A DNA stretch of 64,000 nucleotides from Algoriella xinjiangensis (GCF_900115015.1 NZ_FOUZ01000006.1:1-64000), one strand, 5' to 3'. Numbered from the stretch's first letter, positions 1 through 9,953 are shown. A program made the numbers and translations. The notes: a model not told the origin generated them from the sequence alone.

Positions 1-38
1 TTAAAATCGCTTGGATAAATTTTACGGATTCTTTTCAT
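1..38 (-). CDS. N-terminus of a probable IS transposase (OrfA-like), partial
   Basis: Only twelve residues are visible, MKRIRKIYPSDF, read from an ATG at 38 towards the window edge. A basic start followed by an R/K-x-Y-x-x-x-F pattern is typical of the short first ORF (helix-turn-helix subunit) of IS3-family transposases. The ORF lies about 57 bp inside the inferred IS end, a normal distance for such elements. The peptide is too short to prove the family, and a different gene start is possible. Confidence 0.35.
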   Translation of the reverse strand, partial: MKRIRKIYPSDF

Positions 39-95
39 ATATTAAAATTAAGGTTTTATGCTTAACTTTTACTCCCAACTAAGTTAGTATATCCA
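1..95 (-). mobile_element. End of a probable insertion sequence (IS3-like), truncated by the window edge
   Basis: The receptor reading frame that follows has no continuation upstream of about position 95 and meets a stop at 80-82. A minus-strand ORF starts at 38 and runs out of the window. On the minus strand the sequence from 95 begins TGGATATACTAACTTAG, and a TG start is usual for IS3-family ends. The picture is an IS inserted into a TonB receptor gene, with its left end at about 95. The other end, the target duplication and the rest of the transposase lie outside the window, so family and exact border are inferred. Confidence 0.45.
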
Positions 96-1207
96 CGGTT
101 TATAAACTTGATTTAGGTTTACGATATGATAATCAATTAGGTTACTCAACTTTTCAACCTCGTATCAATACTTCATACGCTTTTGATCGTTTTTTACGCG
201 TACGTGGTGGTTTTGGTGTTACAAGTAAAGCGCCTTCTCTTAATCAATTGTACACGGGTAACAGATATTATGATTATATGTTGGGCGACGGAATTTATTC
301 GGTTCCTGGAACAGGATTTATAGGTTGGATAGAATCTTTTAAATTAGCTGCTGATAATCCTGATTTAAAGCCTATAAAAACTTATCAATCAGAAATTGGA
401 TTTGATTTAAATTTCAAATTCGGAACATTTAATCTTACCGGATTTTACAATACCATGAAGGATGGTATTACAACTGTAGAAGATCCTTTTACAAAACAAG
501 CAAGTTTAATACAACTTAACTCAACCACTACTCCAGCCTCTTATGATGTTATTGGTAAAAGAGATATTTATTTCTTTTCAAATAATTTGATAAATGCTTT
601 AAAATCAGAAGATATTGGAGCAGAAATGTTTTTTACATTTAACCGTATAAAAGCATTAAATCTTGACATACAATTAAATGGATCATTTACAAAAACTACA
701 AATACACCAAATAAAATACAATATAGTGCTTCTACTATTTTAACTGCACCAGAACGTTACGCCGTTTACAATGGTTTGGTTACAAAAAGTGAACAATTAA
801 ATTTAGGTTCAAATTTTAATTATCATCTCAAAAAAGTTGGTTTAATACTATCCTTACGTACCGAACATATATTGATGATGAATCATAATCGTAATCAAAA
901 CAGATATCCAATTGGATATTTAGATGATCGAATGGTTTATCATGCAATTCCTGTTGCAGATCAAACAAATACAGACAAATATGGTCATCTTATTCAGAAA
1001 CCTGTAAAAGGAGATGAATCGTTGCAGCGCGCTTTGCATAATTTTCACCTTCGTATTTCAAAAGATTTCTTAAACGGTTTTAAAGTTTCTGTTTATACAA
1101 CAAATGTTTTAGGACTAAAACCAACATACATAGACAGTGTAAAAGTCCGTAATTTATATCCTATTGCTGAATTTAGTTTAGGAGCAAAACTTGAATATAC
1201 TTTTTAA
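96..1207 (+). pseudogene. TonB-dependent receptor, C-terminal barrel only (5' end lost)
   Basis: The open frame continues upstream of the first possible start (TTG at 248) with clear receptor sequence: an LGLRYD strand, a TFQPRIN motif and a GVTSKAPSLNQLY motif. These are typical of the mid-barrel of TonB-dependent outer-membrane receptors. The protein ends in a C-terminal phenylalanine (LEYTF), the usual outer-membrane barrel signature. Signal peptide, CarboxypepD_reg-like domain, plug and the first half of the barrel are missing; homology stops near 95 where IS-like sequence begins. The substrate cannot be read from this piece. It is followed after 16 bp by a DUF4876 gene and was presumably the first gene of that operon. 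As it stands it cannot make a working receptor. Confidence 0.8.
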
Positions 1208-1223
1208 TAACACATATACAATT

Positions 1224-2552
1224 ATGATAAAAAAATTATTAATTTTAACACCATTTTTAGCAGGATTAATGTTTCAATCTTGTTCTGATGACGATTTTTC
1301 TGGCGCAAATTTAAATCCAGTTAGTGTAAATGCTGAAGTAAAATTTGCAGGAGATTTCTCTGATACAAAAGCAATAAATACAAACGTTTTATTAAAAAAT
1401 ACAGAAACTGGAGCCGAATATAAAGGTATAACAGACAAAGATGGTAAATTAGTTTTACCAACTGTATTACCAGGAAAATATACAGCAACCGTTACTTTAA
1501 CTTTAACTCCAAAACAATTCGAAGCATATTTTGGATATCCTTCTGGTAACGAAGAAGATATTGTATTTAACGGAGCTGCAGAAAATATTGCAATAACTTC
1601 TACTAATACAACATTATCTATTGAATTAATGGCTGCAAAAACAGTTGGTGGTTTGGTTATCAAACAAATTTATTATGGTGGTTCTCATATCAAAGAAGGT
1701 GCTGTTTTCCGTGATCAATTTGTAGAAATCTACAATAACTCTAACGAAGTTATGTATGCAGATGGTTTAATATTTGCACAATTATACGGAACTACAACAA
1801 CTGGTACAGAATCTTATCATACTTCTACTGGGCAATTAGATTGGTCGAAAGGTGAAGGTAATACAAAAGGAGCTGCTGCAAATACAGATTACGTTTATGC
1901 AGATTGGGTATATCGTATTCCAGGTTCAGGTATTCAATATCCAATACAACCAGGTAAAAGCATTACTATAGCAGCAACCGCTATTAATCATAAAGCAAAT
2001 TATACTGACAATAGCGGAAATGCAGTTAATATTTTAAACCCAGACTTAACTGTTGATTTATCTAATGCAGATTTCGAAGCTAACTTTACTTCGTACACAG
2101 GAAGTCAATACCGTTGGGATATTCAAAATCTTAATGTACCCGATTTAGATATTTTATTTGTATATGCAGGTAAAGAAATGACACTTGATAATTTAGGACG
2201 CGATGCTTATGTTATTTTAAACGCAACTGCGGCAGAATATAATGGTTTTACTAAAGTAAAATCTCCAGATCCAAGACCAACAAGTGAAAGATATTGCATT
2301 CAAATACCAAATTCTTTTATTTTAGATGCAGTAGAAACAACAACAGATTTAGCAAACAACCTTATTCCTAAAAAATTAAATACAAGTGACGATGCTGGTC
2401 GTACCTATTTATTACAAGGTGCTTATACATCAACATCTGTTATTCGTAAAACAGCAAAAACAATCAATGGTCGTATTATTTTAAAAGACACAAATAACTC
2501 GACAGAAGATTTTGTAAATATAAAAGCAAATCCAAAAGCTTTTGCAAACTAA
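1224..2552 (+). CDS. DUF4876 family lipoprotein
   Basis: The ATG at 1224 is chosen over an upstream TTG because it gives a clean lipoprotein signal (MIKKLLILTPFLAGLMFQSC, lipidated Cys at residue 20) followed by an acidic SDDD stretch, often linked to surface export in Bacteroidota. Residues about 30-140 look like a carboxypeptidase-regulatory or Ig-like fold (GxxYKGxTDKDGK, LPGKYTATV). From about residue 145 the pattern IKQIYYGG...FVEIYNNS...ADGL resembles lamin-tail-type domains. The family has no established function. It lies 16 bp after the receptor remnant and 15 bp before the DUF6850 gene, so it is probably the surface partner of that receptor. Confidence 0.75.
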   Translation: MIKKLLILTPFLAGLMFQSCSDDDFSGANLNPVSVNAEVKFAGDFSDTKAINTNVLLKNTETGAEYKGITDKDGKLVLPTVLPGKYTATVTLTLTPKQFEAYFGYPSGNEEDIVFNGAAENIAITSTNTTLSIELMAAKTVGGLVIKQIYYGGSHIKEGAVFRDQFVEIYNNSNEVMYADGLIFAQLYGTTTTGTESYHTSTGQLDWSKGEGNTKGAAANTDYVYADWVYRIPGSGIQYPIQPGKSITIAATAINHKANYTDNSGNAVNILNPDLTVDLSNADFEANFTSYTGSQYRWDIQNLNVPDLDILFVYAGKEMTLDNLGRDAYVILNATAAEYNGFTKVKSPDPRPTSERYCIQIPNSFILDAVETTTDLANNLIPKKLNTSDDAGRTYLLQGAYTSTSVIRKTAKTINGRIILKDTNNSTEDFVNIKANPKAFAN

Positions 2553-2567
2553 AAATAATTTCAAAAA

Positions 2568-4166
2568 ATGAGAATTGAATTCAATATAAATTCATATAAC
2601 ATTTCCTTGTTTACACATCATAATGTAAGCAAGGTTTTGCTTTTTCTTTTCGGTTCTTTCGGAACCATGGCTTATGCGCAAGAAAATGATACAATTAAAA
2701 TAAATGCAAACACTTCATCAGCACAAGATTTAGAGAGATTAAACACGCTTCCTATTTCTTATTCTAATCAAGTGATAAAAGATTTTACACAAACAGAGGT
2801 TTATTTTAATCATACAAAGAATAAATTTGCACGTAAACAAACAGCTAAAGAAACCAATCGATTTGGTTTTAGAAGTCAAGGATTATTCAATTTAAAAAAT
2901 GATTTTAAAGTTTTTGGAACCATTAAACTAGAAAAATTCTTAGAAAAAAGTTTGGCTTATAATCTTGATAATACAAGAACTGATGACTTAGAAGTACTTA
3001 ATCCTACTTATTTTTTTGTTCCTCGAGCAGCAGATTGGGATAATCAACAATATGATATAAGTGCAGGAATTATCAAGAATTTTGGAAATTTTAATATCGC
3101 GGCGAAAGCTGATTTAAATGCCGAAAAATTTGCCAGAAAAGCTGATCCTCGTCCAGAAATTTCGACACAAAAATTAAATGGAGAATTACAAGCTGGTTAT
3201 ACCTATAATCAACATCAGATTTTTGTATTTAGCGCGTATGGTAAAAAAGATAAAGATTATAAATACAATTATACAAATAGTCAATTAAACAGTATTGCTT
3301 ATCCAGAAACATACATTCGTTTTAATTCTGGTTATGGTCGAGTGATTAATCAACCGTACACAAAAAATAGATATTTTTCGAGAACAAGTTTCAATAAATT
3401 TGGTGGAGGGTATCAATTCAAATCAGATAAAACTCAAATTTTAGGATATTACAATTATCAAAAAAGTTTAGAAGATTTTTATAACGAGTATTTCAAAGAT
3501 TCTAAATATTTAAGGTTTAAATACCAAACAATTTCACATTTGGGTCAGATACAATTACGTCAAAAAATAGTCAATAAATTGTTACGCGCTTCTATCAAAG
3601 GAAGTCAATCTACGTCCAAAAATTTTGATGTTGTTGCTTTAGGTACAAATTACATCAACCGCTTGCGAAATGTAACGTTTGATGTCAATCTATTAAATCA
3701 GCAAAAAGAAATTGTACATTATTATTTAGGAGCTTATGCAAGCTATAATCAAAATAGGTATTTAGATCAATTGGGATATACAGATTATCAAATAAATTCG
3801 TTAAATATTGGAGTTTATGGTAACCATGATTTTGTTTTCGCAAATCAATCTAAAATTAATCTAGGCTTAGCTGTTAATTATTATACAGCGCTAAAAAATA
3901 ATCTAAATTATGTAAATATTTTGGGTGATACAGAAAACATGTTTTATGACAATGTAATTTTACACGATAATATATACAATTCTACAGATAGACTTGATAC
4001 AAAGGCAGATTTACGTTATATGTTACCAGTCAAAAACAATAAAAATGTCGTAATTTATAGTCAATTTAGAAGTATATTTGCACTAAATAATCAAGTAAAT
4101 ACAGAAATTAATTTTGATAAAAATACCTCTTATCAAATCAATTTCGGAATACAATTAAATTATTAA
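2568..4166 (+). CDS. DUF6850 family outer-membrane beta-barrel protein
   Basis: 532 residues with an N-terminal signal; the likely cleavage follows AYA at residue 37, after an unusually long polar leader. The mature protein is a run of alternating aromatic and polar strands (FGFRSQGLFN, IAAKADLNAEKF, INLGLAVNYY) ending ...QINFGIQLNY, typical of an outer-membrane barrel without a TonB plug. The pattern matches the DUF6850 barrels that accompany DUF4876 proteins and TonB receptors in Bacteroidota. It is the third gene of the set, 15 bp after DUF4876 and 9 bp before the peroxidase. Its role is unknown; it could be a channel or an assembly partner for the lipoprotein. Confidence 0.7.
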   Translation: MRIEFNINSYNISLFTHHNVSKVLLFLFGSFGTMAYAQENDTIKINANTSSAQDLERLNTLPISYSNQVIKDFTQTEVYFNHTKNKFARKQTAKETNRFGFRSQGLFNLKNDFKVFGTIKLEKFLEKSLAYNLDNTRTDDLEVLNPTYFFVPRAADWDNQQYDISAGIIKNFGNFNIAAKADLNAEKFARKADPRPEISTQKLNGELQAGYTYNQHQIFVFSAYGKKDKDYKYNYTNSQLNSIAYPETYIRFNSGYGRVINQPYTKNRYFSRTSFNKFGGGYQFKSDKTQILGYYNYQKSLEDFYNEYFKDSKYLRFKYQTISHLGQIQLRQKIVNKLLRASIKGSQSTSKNFDVVALGTNYINRLRNVTFDVNLLNQQKEIVHYYLGAYASYNQNRYLDQLGYTDYQINSLNIGVYGNHDFVFANQSKINLGLAVNYYTALKNNLNYVNILGDTENMFYDNVILHDNIYNSTDRLDTKADLRYMLPVKNNKNVVIYSQFRSIFALNNQVNTEINFDKNTSYQINFGIQLNY

Positions 4167-4175
4167 GGAAGGAAA

Positions 4176-5321
4176 ATGAAGAAGACAATTCCATTACTTG
4201 CAATTGGCGCAACTACTCTATTTTACGCATTCAAATCAAATAATGTTATCGATCAAGGTTATACAATTACAGAATTACGTGCATTGTACAGCAGTGGCGA
4301 TCAATCAAAATGGCCAAAACCAACAGTTGACGAAAGTGTTTTGAAAGATGGTTTTGAAGACATTGGTACATTAGGAGAAGTTCCTTTTCCGAAAGATAAT
4401 CCATATTCTAAAGAAAAATCAGAACTAGGAAAAGCTTTATTTTTTGATCCTCGCCTTTCCAATTCTAACCAAATAGCATGTGCAAGTTGTCATGATCCTG
4501 AACTTAATTGGGGCGATGCACGCCGTGTTCCTTATGGTGAAGACCGTCAACAAGGCGCTCGTAATTCACCAAGTTTGATGAATGTTGCGTATTCTAAAGT
4601 TATGTTTTGGGATGGGCGCGCAACAACACTCGAAGAACAAGCAGAATTTCCGATTCGTGATAAAAAAGAAATGAATCATCACATAGATTTTGCAACAAAA
4701 CGAATTGCGCAAATCGAAGGATATAAACAATTATTTAAAGATGCTTTTGGCGATGATAAAGTGACAAATGATCGCATTACAAAAGCCATTGCAACTTTTG
4801 AACGTACAATTTTAGCACCTAAAAACCGCTTTGATAAATTTATTTCTGGTAAAGCAGATCAATTAACAGATCAGGAAGTTGAAGGTTTACATCTTTTTCG
4901 TACAAAAGCGCGTTGCATTAATTGCCACAATACAGCTTATTTTTCGGATAATAAATTTCATAATATTGGTTTAACGTATTATGGTCGAGAATATCAAGAT
5001 TTAGGTTTATACAATACCTCAAAATTAGCAAAAAATGTAGGCGAATTTAAAACGCCTTCGTTAAGAGAAGTTCCGCAAAATGCACCGTATATGCACAACG
5101 GACTTTTTCCTACAATTCGTGGTGTTTTGAATATGTATAATGCCGGAATGTTTCATTTTCAACCAAATGATAAACAGAAAAATGATTCTTTATTTCCAAA
5201 AACAACAGAATTGGTTCAGAAACTGAATTTAACTTCTTCAGAAATGGATGCTTTAGAATCTTTTTTGAAAAGTTTGGAACAGAATCAATATAAAATGCGT
5301 CCACCACAATTACCAAAATAA
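4176..5321 (+). CDS. Di-haem cytochrome c peroxidase / MauG family protein
   Basis: A periplasmic di-haem protein with two c-type haem motifs, CASCH at residues 102-106 and CINCH at 247-251, the hallmark of bacterial cytochrome c peroxidases and MauG relatives. The spacing and the flanking signatures (GKALFFDPRLS before haem 1; KTPSLREV...YMHNG near the C-terminus) fit the family, as does the length of 381 residues. An N-terminal hydrophobic stretch (residues 5-19) serves as export signal or anchor. Family members reduce peroxide with electrons from small c-type donors, or oxidise a partner protein. Being fourth in a receptor operon rather than near respiratory genes suggests a dedicated redox role for the imported ligand; this is inference. 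A terminator follows. Confidence 0.88.
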   Translation: MKKTIPLLAIGATTLFYAFKSNNVIDQGYTITELRALYSSGDQSKWPKPTVDESVLKDGFEDIGTLGEVPFPKDNPYSKEKSELGKALFFDPRLSNSNQIACASCHDPELNWGDARRVPYGEDRQQGARNSPSLMNVAYSKVMFWDGRATTLEEQAEFPIRDKKEMNHHIDFATKRIAQIEGYKQLFKDAFGDDKVTNDRITKAIATFERTILAPKNRFDKFISGKADQLTDQEVEGLHLFRTKARCINCHNTAYFSDNKFHNIGLTYYGREYQDLGLYNTSKLAKNVGEFKTPSLREVPQNAPYMHNGLFPTIRGVLNMYNAGMFHFQPNDKQKNDSLFPKTTELVQKLNLTSSEMDALESFLKSLEQNQYKMRPPQLPK

Positions 5322-5338
5322 TTAAAACACAAAATATA

Positions 5339-5366
5339 AACGGCTCATGATTTGAGTCGTTTTTTA
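5339..5366 (+). terminator. Rho-independent terminator after the peroxidase operon
   Basis: The arms AACGGCTCA and TGAGTCGTT pair with one G-T wobble around a 5-nt loop and are followed by a T run. It ends the operon that starts with the receptor remnant. Confidence 0.75.
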
Positions 5367-5399
5367 TTGAATGATAATTGATTTTATTAAATTGCGAAC

Positions 5400-6698
5400 A
5401 TGAAAAAAATTGCGATACATTGGTTTCGAAGAGATTTAAGAATAACAGATAATCACGCGTTAAGTTTGGCTTTAAATTCGGATTATGAAGTTTTACCATT
5501 ATTCATTTTTGATAAAGATATTCTAAATCAGTTAGAAGATAAATCAGATCGTCGAGTAGATTTTATTCATCAATCTTTACAAAATATTAACCAAGAATTA
5601 GAGAAATACAATACATCTATTTATTCTTTTTTTGGAACAATTAATGAAGCGTTTAAGCATTTAACAAACCAATATCAAATTGCAGAAGTTTTTTGTAACG
5701 AAGATTACGAACCGTCTGCAATAAAAAGAGACGAAGAAATTAAGTTGTTTTTAGAAACTCAAGGTATAAAATTCACTTCGGTTAAGGATCAAGTTATATT
5801 TGCGAAAAATGATATTTTAAAAGCAGATCAAACGCCTTACACCGTTTATACGCCTTATTCTAAAAAATGGAAAGAAAAGCTAAATGCAAATTATTTTCAA
5901 AGTTTTAACTGTAATTTAAACCATTTTACACCCAATTCTACTCCATTACATTCGCTTCAAGAAATTGGTTTTAAGAAAACTGATACTCATTTTGAAGCGC
6001 CAATTTTAGATAAAAATATCATTTCTAATTATGATGAATTCCGCGATTATCCTTCTCTAAATCATACAACACATTTGGGCGTTCATTTGCGCTTTGGTAC
6101 AATTTCTGTCCGAAAATGTGTCGAATTTGCGCTAAATCATAATCAAATATGGTTAAATGAATTAATTTGGAGAGAATTTTTTATGCAGATTCTCGCAAAT
6201 TTTCCAAAAGTACAAACCAAATGTTTTAAAGAAAAATATGAAAATATTGCTTGGCGAAACAATGAAAACGAATTTATAAAATGGTGCAATGGCGAAACGG
6301 GTTATCCTATTGTTGATGCAGGAATGCGTCAATTAAACCAAACGGGTTTTATGCATAATCGTGTGCGAATGATTGTGGCAAGTTTCCTTTGTAAGCATTT
6401 ATTAATTGACTGGCGTTGGGGCGAAAGTTATTTTGCTCAGAAATTATTAGATTATGATTTATCTGCAAATAACGGAAATTGGCAATGGTCGGCTGGCTGC
6501 GGCTGCGATTCTGCGCCATATTTCAGAATTTTTAATCCGTACGAACAAACTAAAAAGTTTGATAAAGAGTTAATTTACATTAATCATTGGATTCCGAATT
6601 TAAACGATTTAGATTATCCTACACCAATTGTTGAGCATCAATTTGCACGAGAAAGAGCATTAAGAATTTATAAAGAAGGAATTAATAATACATTGTAA
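5400..6698 (+). CDS. phr: Deoxyribodipyrimidine photolyase
   Basis: A cytosolic, light-driven flavoenzyme that splits UV-induced pyrimidine dimers. The start HWFRRDLRITDNHAL is the N-terminal alpha/beta (antenna chromophore) domain. The FAD domain in the C-terminal half carries WLNELIWREFF, TGYPIVDAGMRQL, MHNRVRM and a GNWQWSAG...FRIFNP stretch, which include the usual FAD-contact and substrate positions. The 432 residues are within the class I range. It is transcribed alone between two terminators or spacers. A cryptochrome is the alternative, but the near-complete photolyase motif set favours repair. Confidence 0.92.
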   Translation: MKKIAIHWFRRDLRITDNHALSLALNSDYEVLPLFIFDKDILNQLEDKSDRRVDFIHQSLQNINQELEKYNTSIYSFFGTINEAFKHLTNQYQIAEVFCNEDYEPSAIKRDEEIKLFLETQGIKFTSVKDQVIFAKNDILKADQTPYTVYTPYSKKWKEKLNANYFQSFNCNLNHFTPNSTPLHSLQEIGFKKTDTHFEAPILDKNIISNYDEFRDYPSLNHTTHLGVHLRFGTISVRKCVEFALNHNQIWLNELIWREFFMQILANFPKVQTKCFKEKYENIAWRNNENEFIKWCNGETGYPIVDAGMRQLNQTGFMHNRVRMIVASFLCKHLLIDWRWGESYFAQKLLDYDLSANNGNWQWSAGCGCDSAPYFRIFNPYEQTKKFDKELIYINHWIPNLNDLDYPTPIVEHQFARERALRIYKEGINNTL

Positions 6699-6831
6699 AT
6701 TAATTAGATAAAATATTTTGCTTAAATTTATAGTTCAAATAATACATACCGAAAGATATAAGATTATTTGAAAATTGTATAAAACAATCGCCATGTAAAA
6801 TACGGAACTTTGTAAAACAAAATTAAAACTT

Positions 6832-9234
6832 ATGGACGCACAAAATATTATTATTCCAATTCTTAATTTAAACTCAGAAAAAGATGTTGCTACACTTAAA
6901 ACATTACTTACTGAAATAGAAAATATAGAAGAATTTACTGTTGATTTAAACACAAAATCAGTTTCTATTACGGCTAAAAAATTACCAAAAATTACGGCTA
7001 AAGTTTACGAAGCTTTAAAACAAAATAAGTTTGAAATTAACTCTGTTCAGAAAACATATCCAGTACTCAACATGACGTGTGCATCTTGTGCTAGCAGTTC
7101 TCAGGCTAATTTACAAAGACAAATTGGTGTTGTAAATGCTGAGGTTAATTACGGAAATGGAATGGGTAAAATTGAATATATTCCAAATTTAATTACACCA
7201 GAAAAACTTAAAGATGCGCTAAATAATGTTGGTTTTGACTTGATGATTGATGAAAAAATTAATCAAGATGAAGAAATTGAACAATTGCAAGAAGAAAAAT
7301 ATAAAGCATTAAAAAACAAAGTAATATACGCGCTAATTTTTGGTTTTCCGTTGTTTATTATCGGTATGTTTTTTATGAATATGCCTTACGCAAACTACAT
7401 TATGTGGGCGCTGTCCACTCCTATTCTATTTATTTTTGGACAACAATTTTTTGTTGGTGCTTGGAAACAACTTAAAAATAAATCGGCTAATATGGACACT
7501 TTGGTAGCTTTAAGCACAAGTGTTGCCTATGTTTTTAGTGTTTTTAATACACTTTTTCCAGCCTATTGGCACAGCAAAGGTTTACACGCGCATCCGTATT
7601 TTGAAGCTGCTGGATTAATCGTTGTTTTTATCTTAATTGGTAAATTATTAGAAGAACGCGCAAAAGGAAATACATCCGAAGCAATTAAAAAATTGATCGG
7701 TTTACAGCCAAATACCGTGACTATTTTAAAAAATAATCAACAAATTGAGACAAAAATAGAAGATGTTCAGATTGGAGATTTAATTTTAGCAAAACCAGGC
7801 GAAAAAATTGCAGTTGATGGAGAAATTATTGAAGGACAATCATTTATTGATGAAAGTTCTTTAACAGGAGAACCAATTCCAGTCGAAAAAGGAATAAATG
7901 ATGAGGTTTTTTCAGGAACTATTAATCAAAATTCATCTATCCAATACAAAGCTTTAAAAGTCGGAAATCAAACTTTGTTGGCACAAATTATTCAATCTGT
8001 TAAAAATGCACAAGGAAGTAAAGCGCCTGTGCAAAAATTGGTTGATAAAATTGCAGGTATTTTCGTGCCAATTGTTATTGTAATAGCCATGTTAACTTTT
8101 GTAACGTGGTTAATATTAGGTCAAGAAAATGCCTTTACAATGGCGCTTTTATCTATGATTACGGTTTTGGTTATCGCTTGTCCGTGTGCGCTTGGTTTGG
8201 CAACACCAACTGCTATTATGGTCGGAATGGGAAAAGGTGCTGAAAATGGAATTTTAATAAAAAATGCTGAAAGTTTAGAGTTAGCAAAAAAAATTGATAC
8301 AATTATTTTAGATAAAACGGGAACAATTACCGAAGGAAAACCTAAAGTTCAGGAATTAGTTTGGTTAGATAATTCTACGAAAGATATATTGTTTACAATC
8401 GAAAATAATAGTCATCATCCACTTGCGAAATCAATTACAGATTTTTTAGGAAATGAAACAAATTTACTTCATTTAAATGTTGAAGATGTTTCTGGTAAAG
8501 GATTGAAAACGAATTATAAAAACAAGAATTATTATGTTGGTAAAATTGGTTGGATTGATGAATTAAATATTCAAAAAACGGAAGAAGTTAATCAATTAAT
8601 TAATTCATTTTCAAGTAAAAACTATACAATTTCTTTCTTTGGAGATGATGAAAAAGTATTGGCTTTGATTGGTATTTCGGATCAAATTAAACCAACATCT
8701 ATTGAGGCAATTCAAGCTTTTCATGAAAAAGGAATTGAAGTTTGGATGGTTACGGGCGACAATGAATTTTCTGGAAATGCAATTGCAAAACAAGTTGGTA
8801 TAGACCATGTTGTTGCAAATGCGCTACCAAATGATAAAATGGATATCATCAAAAATTTGCAAAAAAACGGAAAAACTGTTGCAATGGTTGGTGACGGAAT
8901 TAATGATAGTGCAGCTTTGGCGCAAGCAGATGTAAGTATTGCAATGGGAAATGGTTCTGACATTGCGATAGATGTTGCAGAAATTACGCTGATTGGTGGC
9001 GATTTAACAAAAATTGATCATGCAATAAATCTATCAAAACAAACGGTAAAAACGATTCATCAAAATTTATTTTGGGCATTTATTTACAATGTAATTGGAA
9101 TTCCGATTGCTGCTGGCGTTTTGTATCCAATTAACGGTTTCTTGTTAGATCCGATGGTTGCGGGTGCTGCGATGGCGTTGAGTAGCGTGAGTGTTGTTAC
9201 AAATAGTTTGTTCTTAAAATATAAAAAAATATAG
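6832..9234 (+). CDS. copA: Copper-translocating P1B-type ATPase
   Basis: An inner-membrane pump that exports Cu(I) using ATP. Visible elements in order: a metal-binding-like domain at residues 1-72 that lacks CxxC; a second HMA domain with MTCASC (81-86); about eight membrane helices; the actuator TGE loop (345-347); the intramembrane metal site CPC (450-452); the phosphorylation site DKTGT (494-498); a histidine-proline loop (SHHP, about 533); and the hinge [18 protein letters not shown] plus the HMA cysteines point to Cu(I) or Ag(I). Length (800) is normal. It is monocistronic, with no chaperone gene or CueR-type regulator adjacent. The degenerate first HMA domain is the only oddity. Confidence 0.93.
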   Translation: MDAQNIIIPILNLNSEKDVATLKTLLTEIENIEEFTVDLNTKSVSITAKKLPKITAKVYEALKQNKFEINSVQKTYPVLNMTCASCASSSQANLQRQIGVVNAEVNYGNGMGKIEYIPNLITPEKLKDALNNVGFDLMIDEKINQDEEIEQLQEEKYKALKNKVIYALIFGFPLFIIGMFFMNMPYANYIMWALSTPILFIFGQQFFVGAWKQLKNKSANMDTLVALSTSVAYVFSVFNTLFPAYWHSKGLHAHPYFEAAGLIVVFILIGKLLEERAKGNTSEAIKKLIGLQPNTVTILKNNQQIETKIEDVQIGDLILAKPGEKIAVDGEIIEGQSFIDESSLTGEPIPVEKGINDEVFSGTINQNSSIQYKALKVGNQTLLAQIIQSVKNAQGSKAPVQKLVDKIAGIFVPIVIVIAMLTFVTWLILGQENAFTMALLSMITVLVIACPCALGLATPTAIMVGMGKGAENGILIKNAESLELAKKIDTIILDKTGTITEGKPKVQELVWLDNSTKDILFTIENNSHHPLAKSITDFLGNETNLLHLNVEDVSGKGLKTNYKNKNYYVGKIGWIDELNIQKTEEVNQLINSFSSKNYTISFFGDDEKVLALIGISDQIKPTSIEAIQAFHEKGIEVWMVTGDNEFSGNAIAKQVGIDHVVANALPNDKMDIIKNLQKNGKTVAMVGDGINDSAALAQADVSIAMGNGSDIAIDVAEITLIGGDLTKIDHAINLSKQTVKTIHQNLFWAFIYNVIGIPIAAGVLYPINGFLLDPMVAGAAMALSSVSVVTNSLFLKYKKI

Positions 9235-9265
9235 TTTAAAAACGCTGTATAAAAGAAACTTGAAT

Positions 9266-9321
9266 ATAAAATCGACTAATTTTTTGGAAATTATAATTTT
9301 CGAAGAATTAGTCGATTTTAT
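9266..9321 (+). terminator. Long hairpin between copA and the satD-like gene
   Basis: The 16-bp outer arms (9266-9281 and 9306-9321) are exactly complementary. The inner part pairs almost completely with a few G-T wobbles down to a 6-nt loop at 9291-9296, giving a stem of about 25 bp. A T-rich stretch follows, so it can stop copA transcripts. It ends only 30 bp before the next ATG, so it could also act on the leader of that gene. Confidence 0.6.
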
Positions 9322-9350
9322 TGTATATTCGATTTCGAATGGAGAAACCT

Positions 9351-9953
9351 ATGAAAGCAATTATTACCGGAGATGTGATTAATTCTCGTGAAGTTGAATC
9401 TGAAATTTGGAAAAAAGAATTACAAAAACTCTTTCAAACAATTGGTAAAGAAACCAAAGATTGGCAAATTTATGATGCTGATCGTTTTCAACTAATAATT
9501 GATGCAAATAAGGCTTTAGAGTTTTCTTTGTTGATTAAAGCAACGCTAAAAGCAATTAAACCTTTGGACGCGCGAATTGCAATTGGCGTTGGAGAAATTG
9601 AAAATTTATCTGATGAAATAACAGCTTCTAAAGGCGTTGCCTTCTCCTATTCTACTGAATTATTTAAGGATTTGAAAAAATCAACTTTATCTATAAAAAC
9701 ACCAAATGATAGAATTAATCAAGAACTAAAAACTGTTGTTGATTTATTGACTTTTGTTCTGCATAATTGGACCGAAAAAATGGCCGAATATTTTAAAATT
9801 GCTTATCTCAATCAAAATCTGAATCAAAAACAATTGGCAAAATTATTAGAATTAAAAAGCCAAAGTACCGTAAGTAGCATTTTGAAACGTGCTGCATACG
9901 AAGAAATTTTACAAGCTATTTTATTTTATCAAATTAAGTTAGAGCAATTGTAA
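9351..9953 (+). CDS. SatD-like protein with C-terminal helix-turn-helix
   Basis: The start at 9351 is chosen because GGAG lies 7 bases upstream, a rare Shine-Dalgarno match here, and because the protein then begins MKAIITGDVINSR, the characteristic start of SatD-family proteins. ATGs at 9339 and upstream are possible. Residues 1-130 form the SatD-type domain (ITGDVINSR, DADRFQLI, ARIAIGVGEIE, ASKGVAFSYSTELF), which recalls nucleotide-cyclase-like folds. Residues about 150-190 read as a helix-turn-helix (NQKQLAKLLELKSQSTVSSILKR, split by its turn). SatD was named from a streptococcal acid-stress locus, but its biochemistry is unknown. It is single, directly after the copA hairpin. Confidence 0.65.
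   Translation: MKAIITGDVINSREVESEIWKKELQKLFQTIGKETKDWQIYDADRFQLIIDANKALEFSLLIKATLKAIKPLDARIAIGVGEIENLSDEITASKGVAFSYSTELFKDLKKSTLSIKTPNDRINQELKTVVDLLTFVLHNWTEKMAEYFKIAYLNQNLNQKQLAKLLELKSQSTVSSILKRAAYEEILQAILFYQIKLEQL

Noticed and set aside
1274-1663. Minus-strand ORF of 129 residues
   Set aside because: It is antisense to the DUF4876 gene, which has a lipoprotein signal and normal codon pattern.
5110-5499. Minus-strand ORF spanning the peroxidase end and photolyase start
   Set aside because: It crosses a terminator and two well-supported genes.
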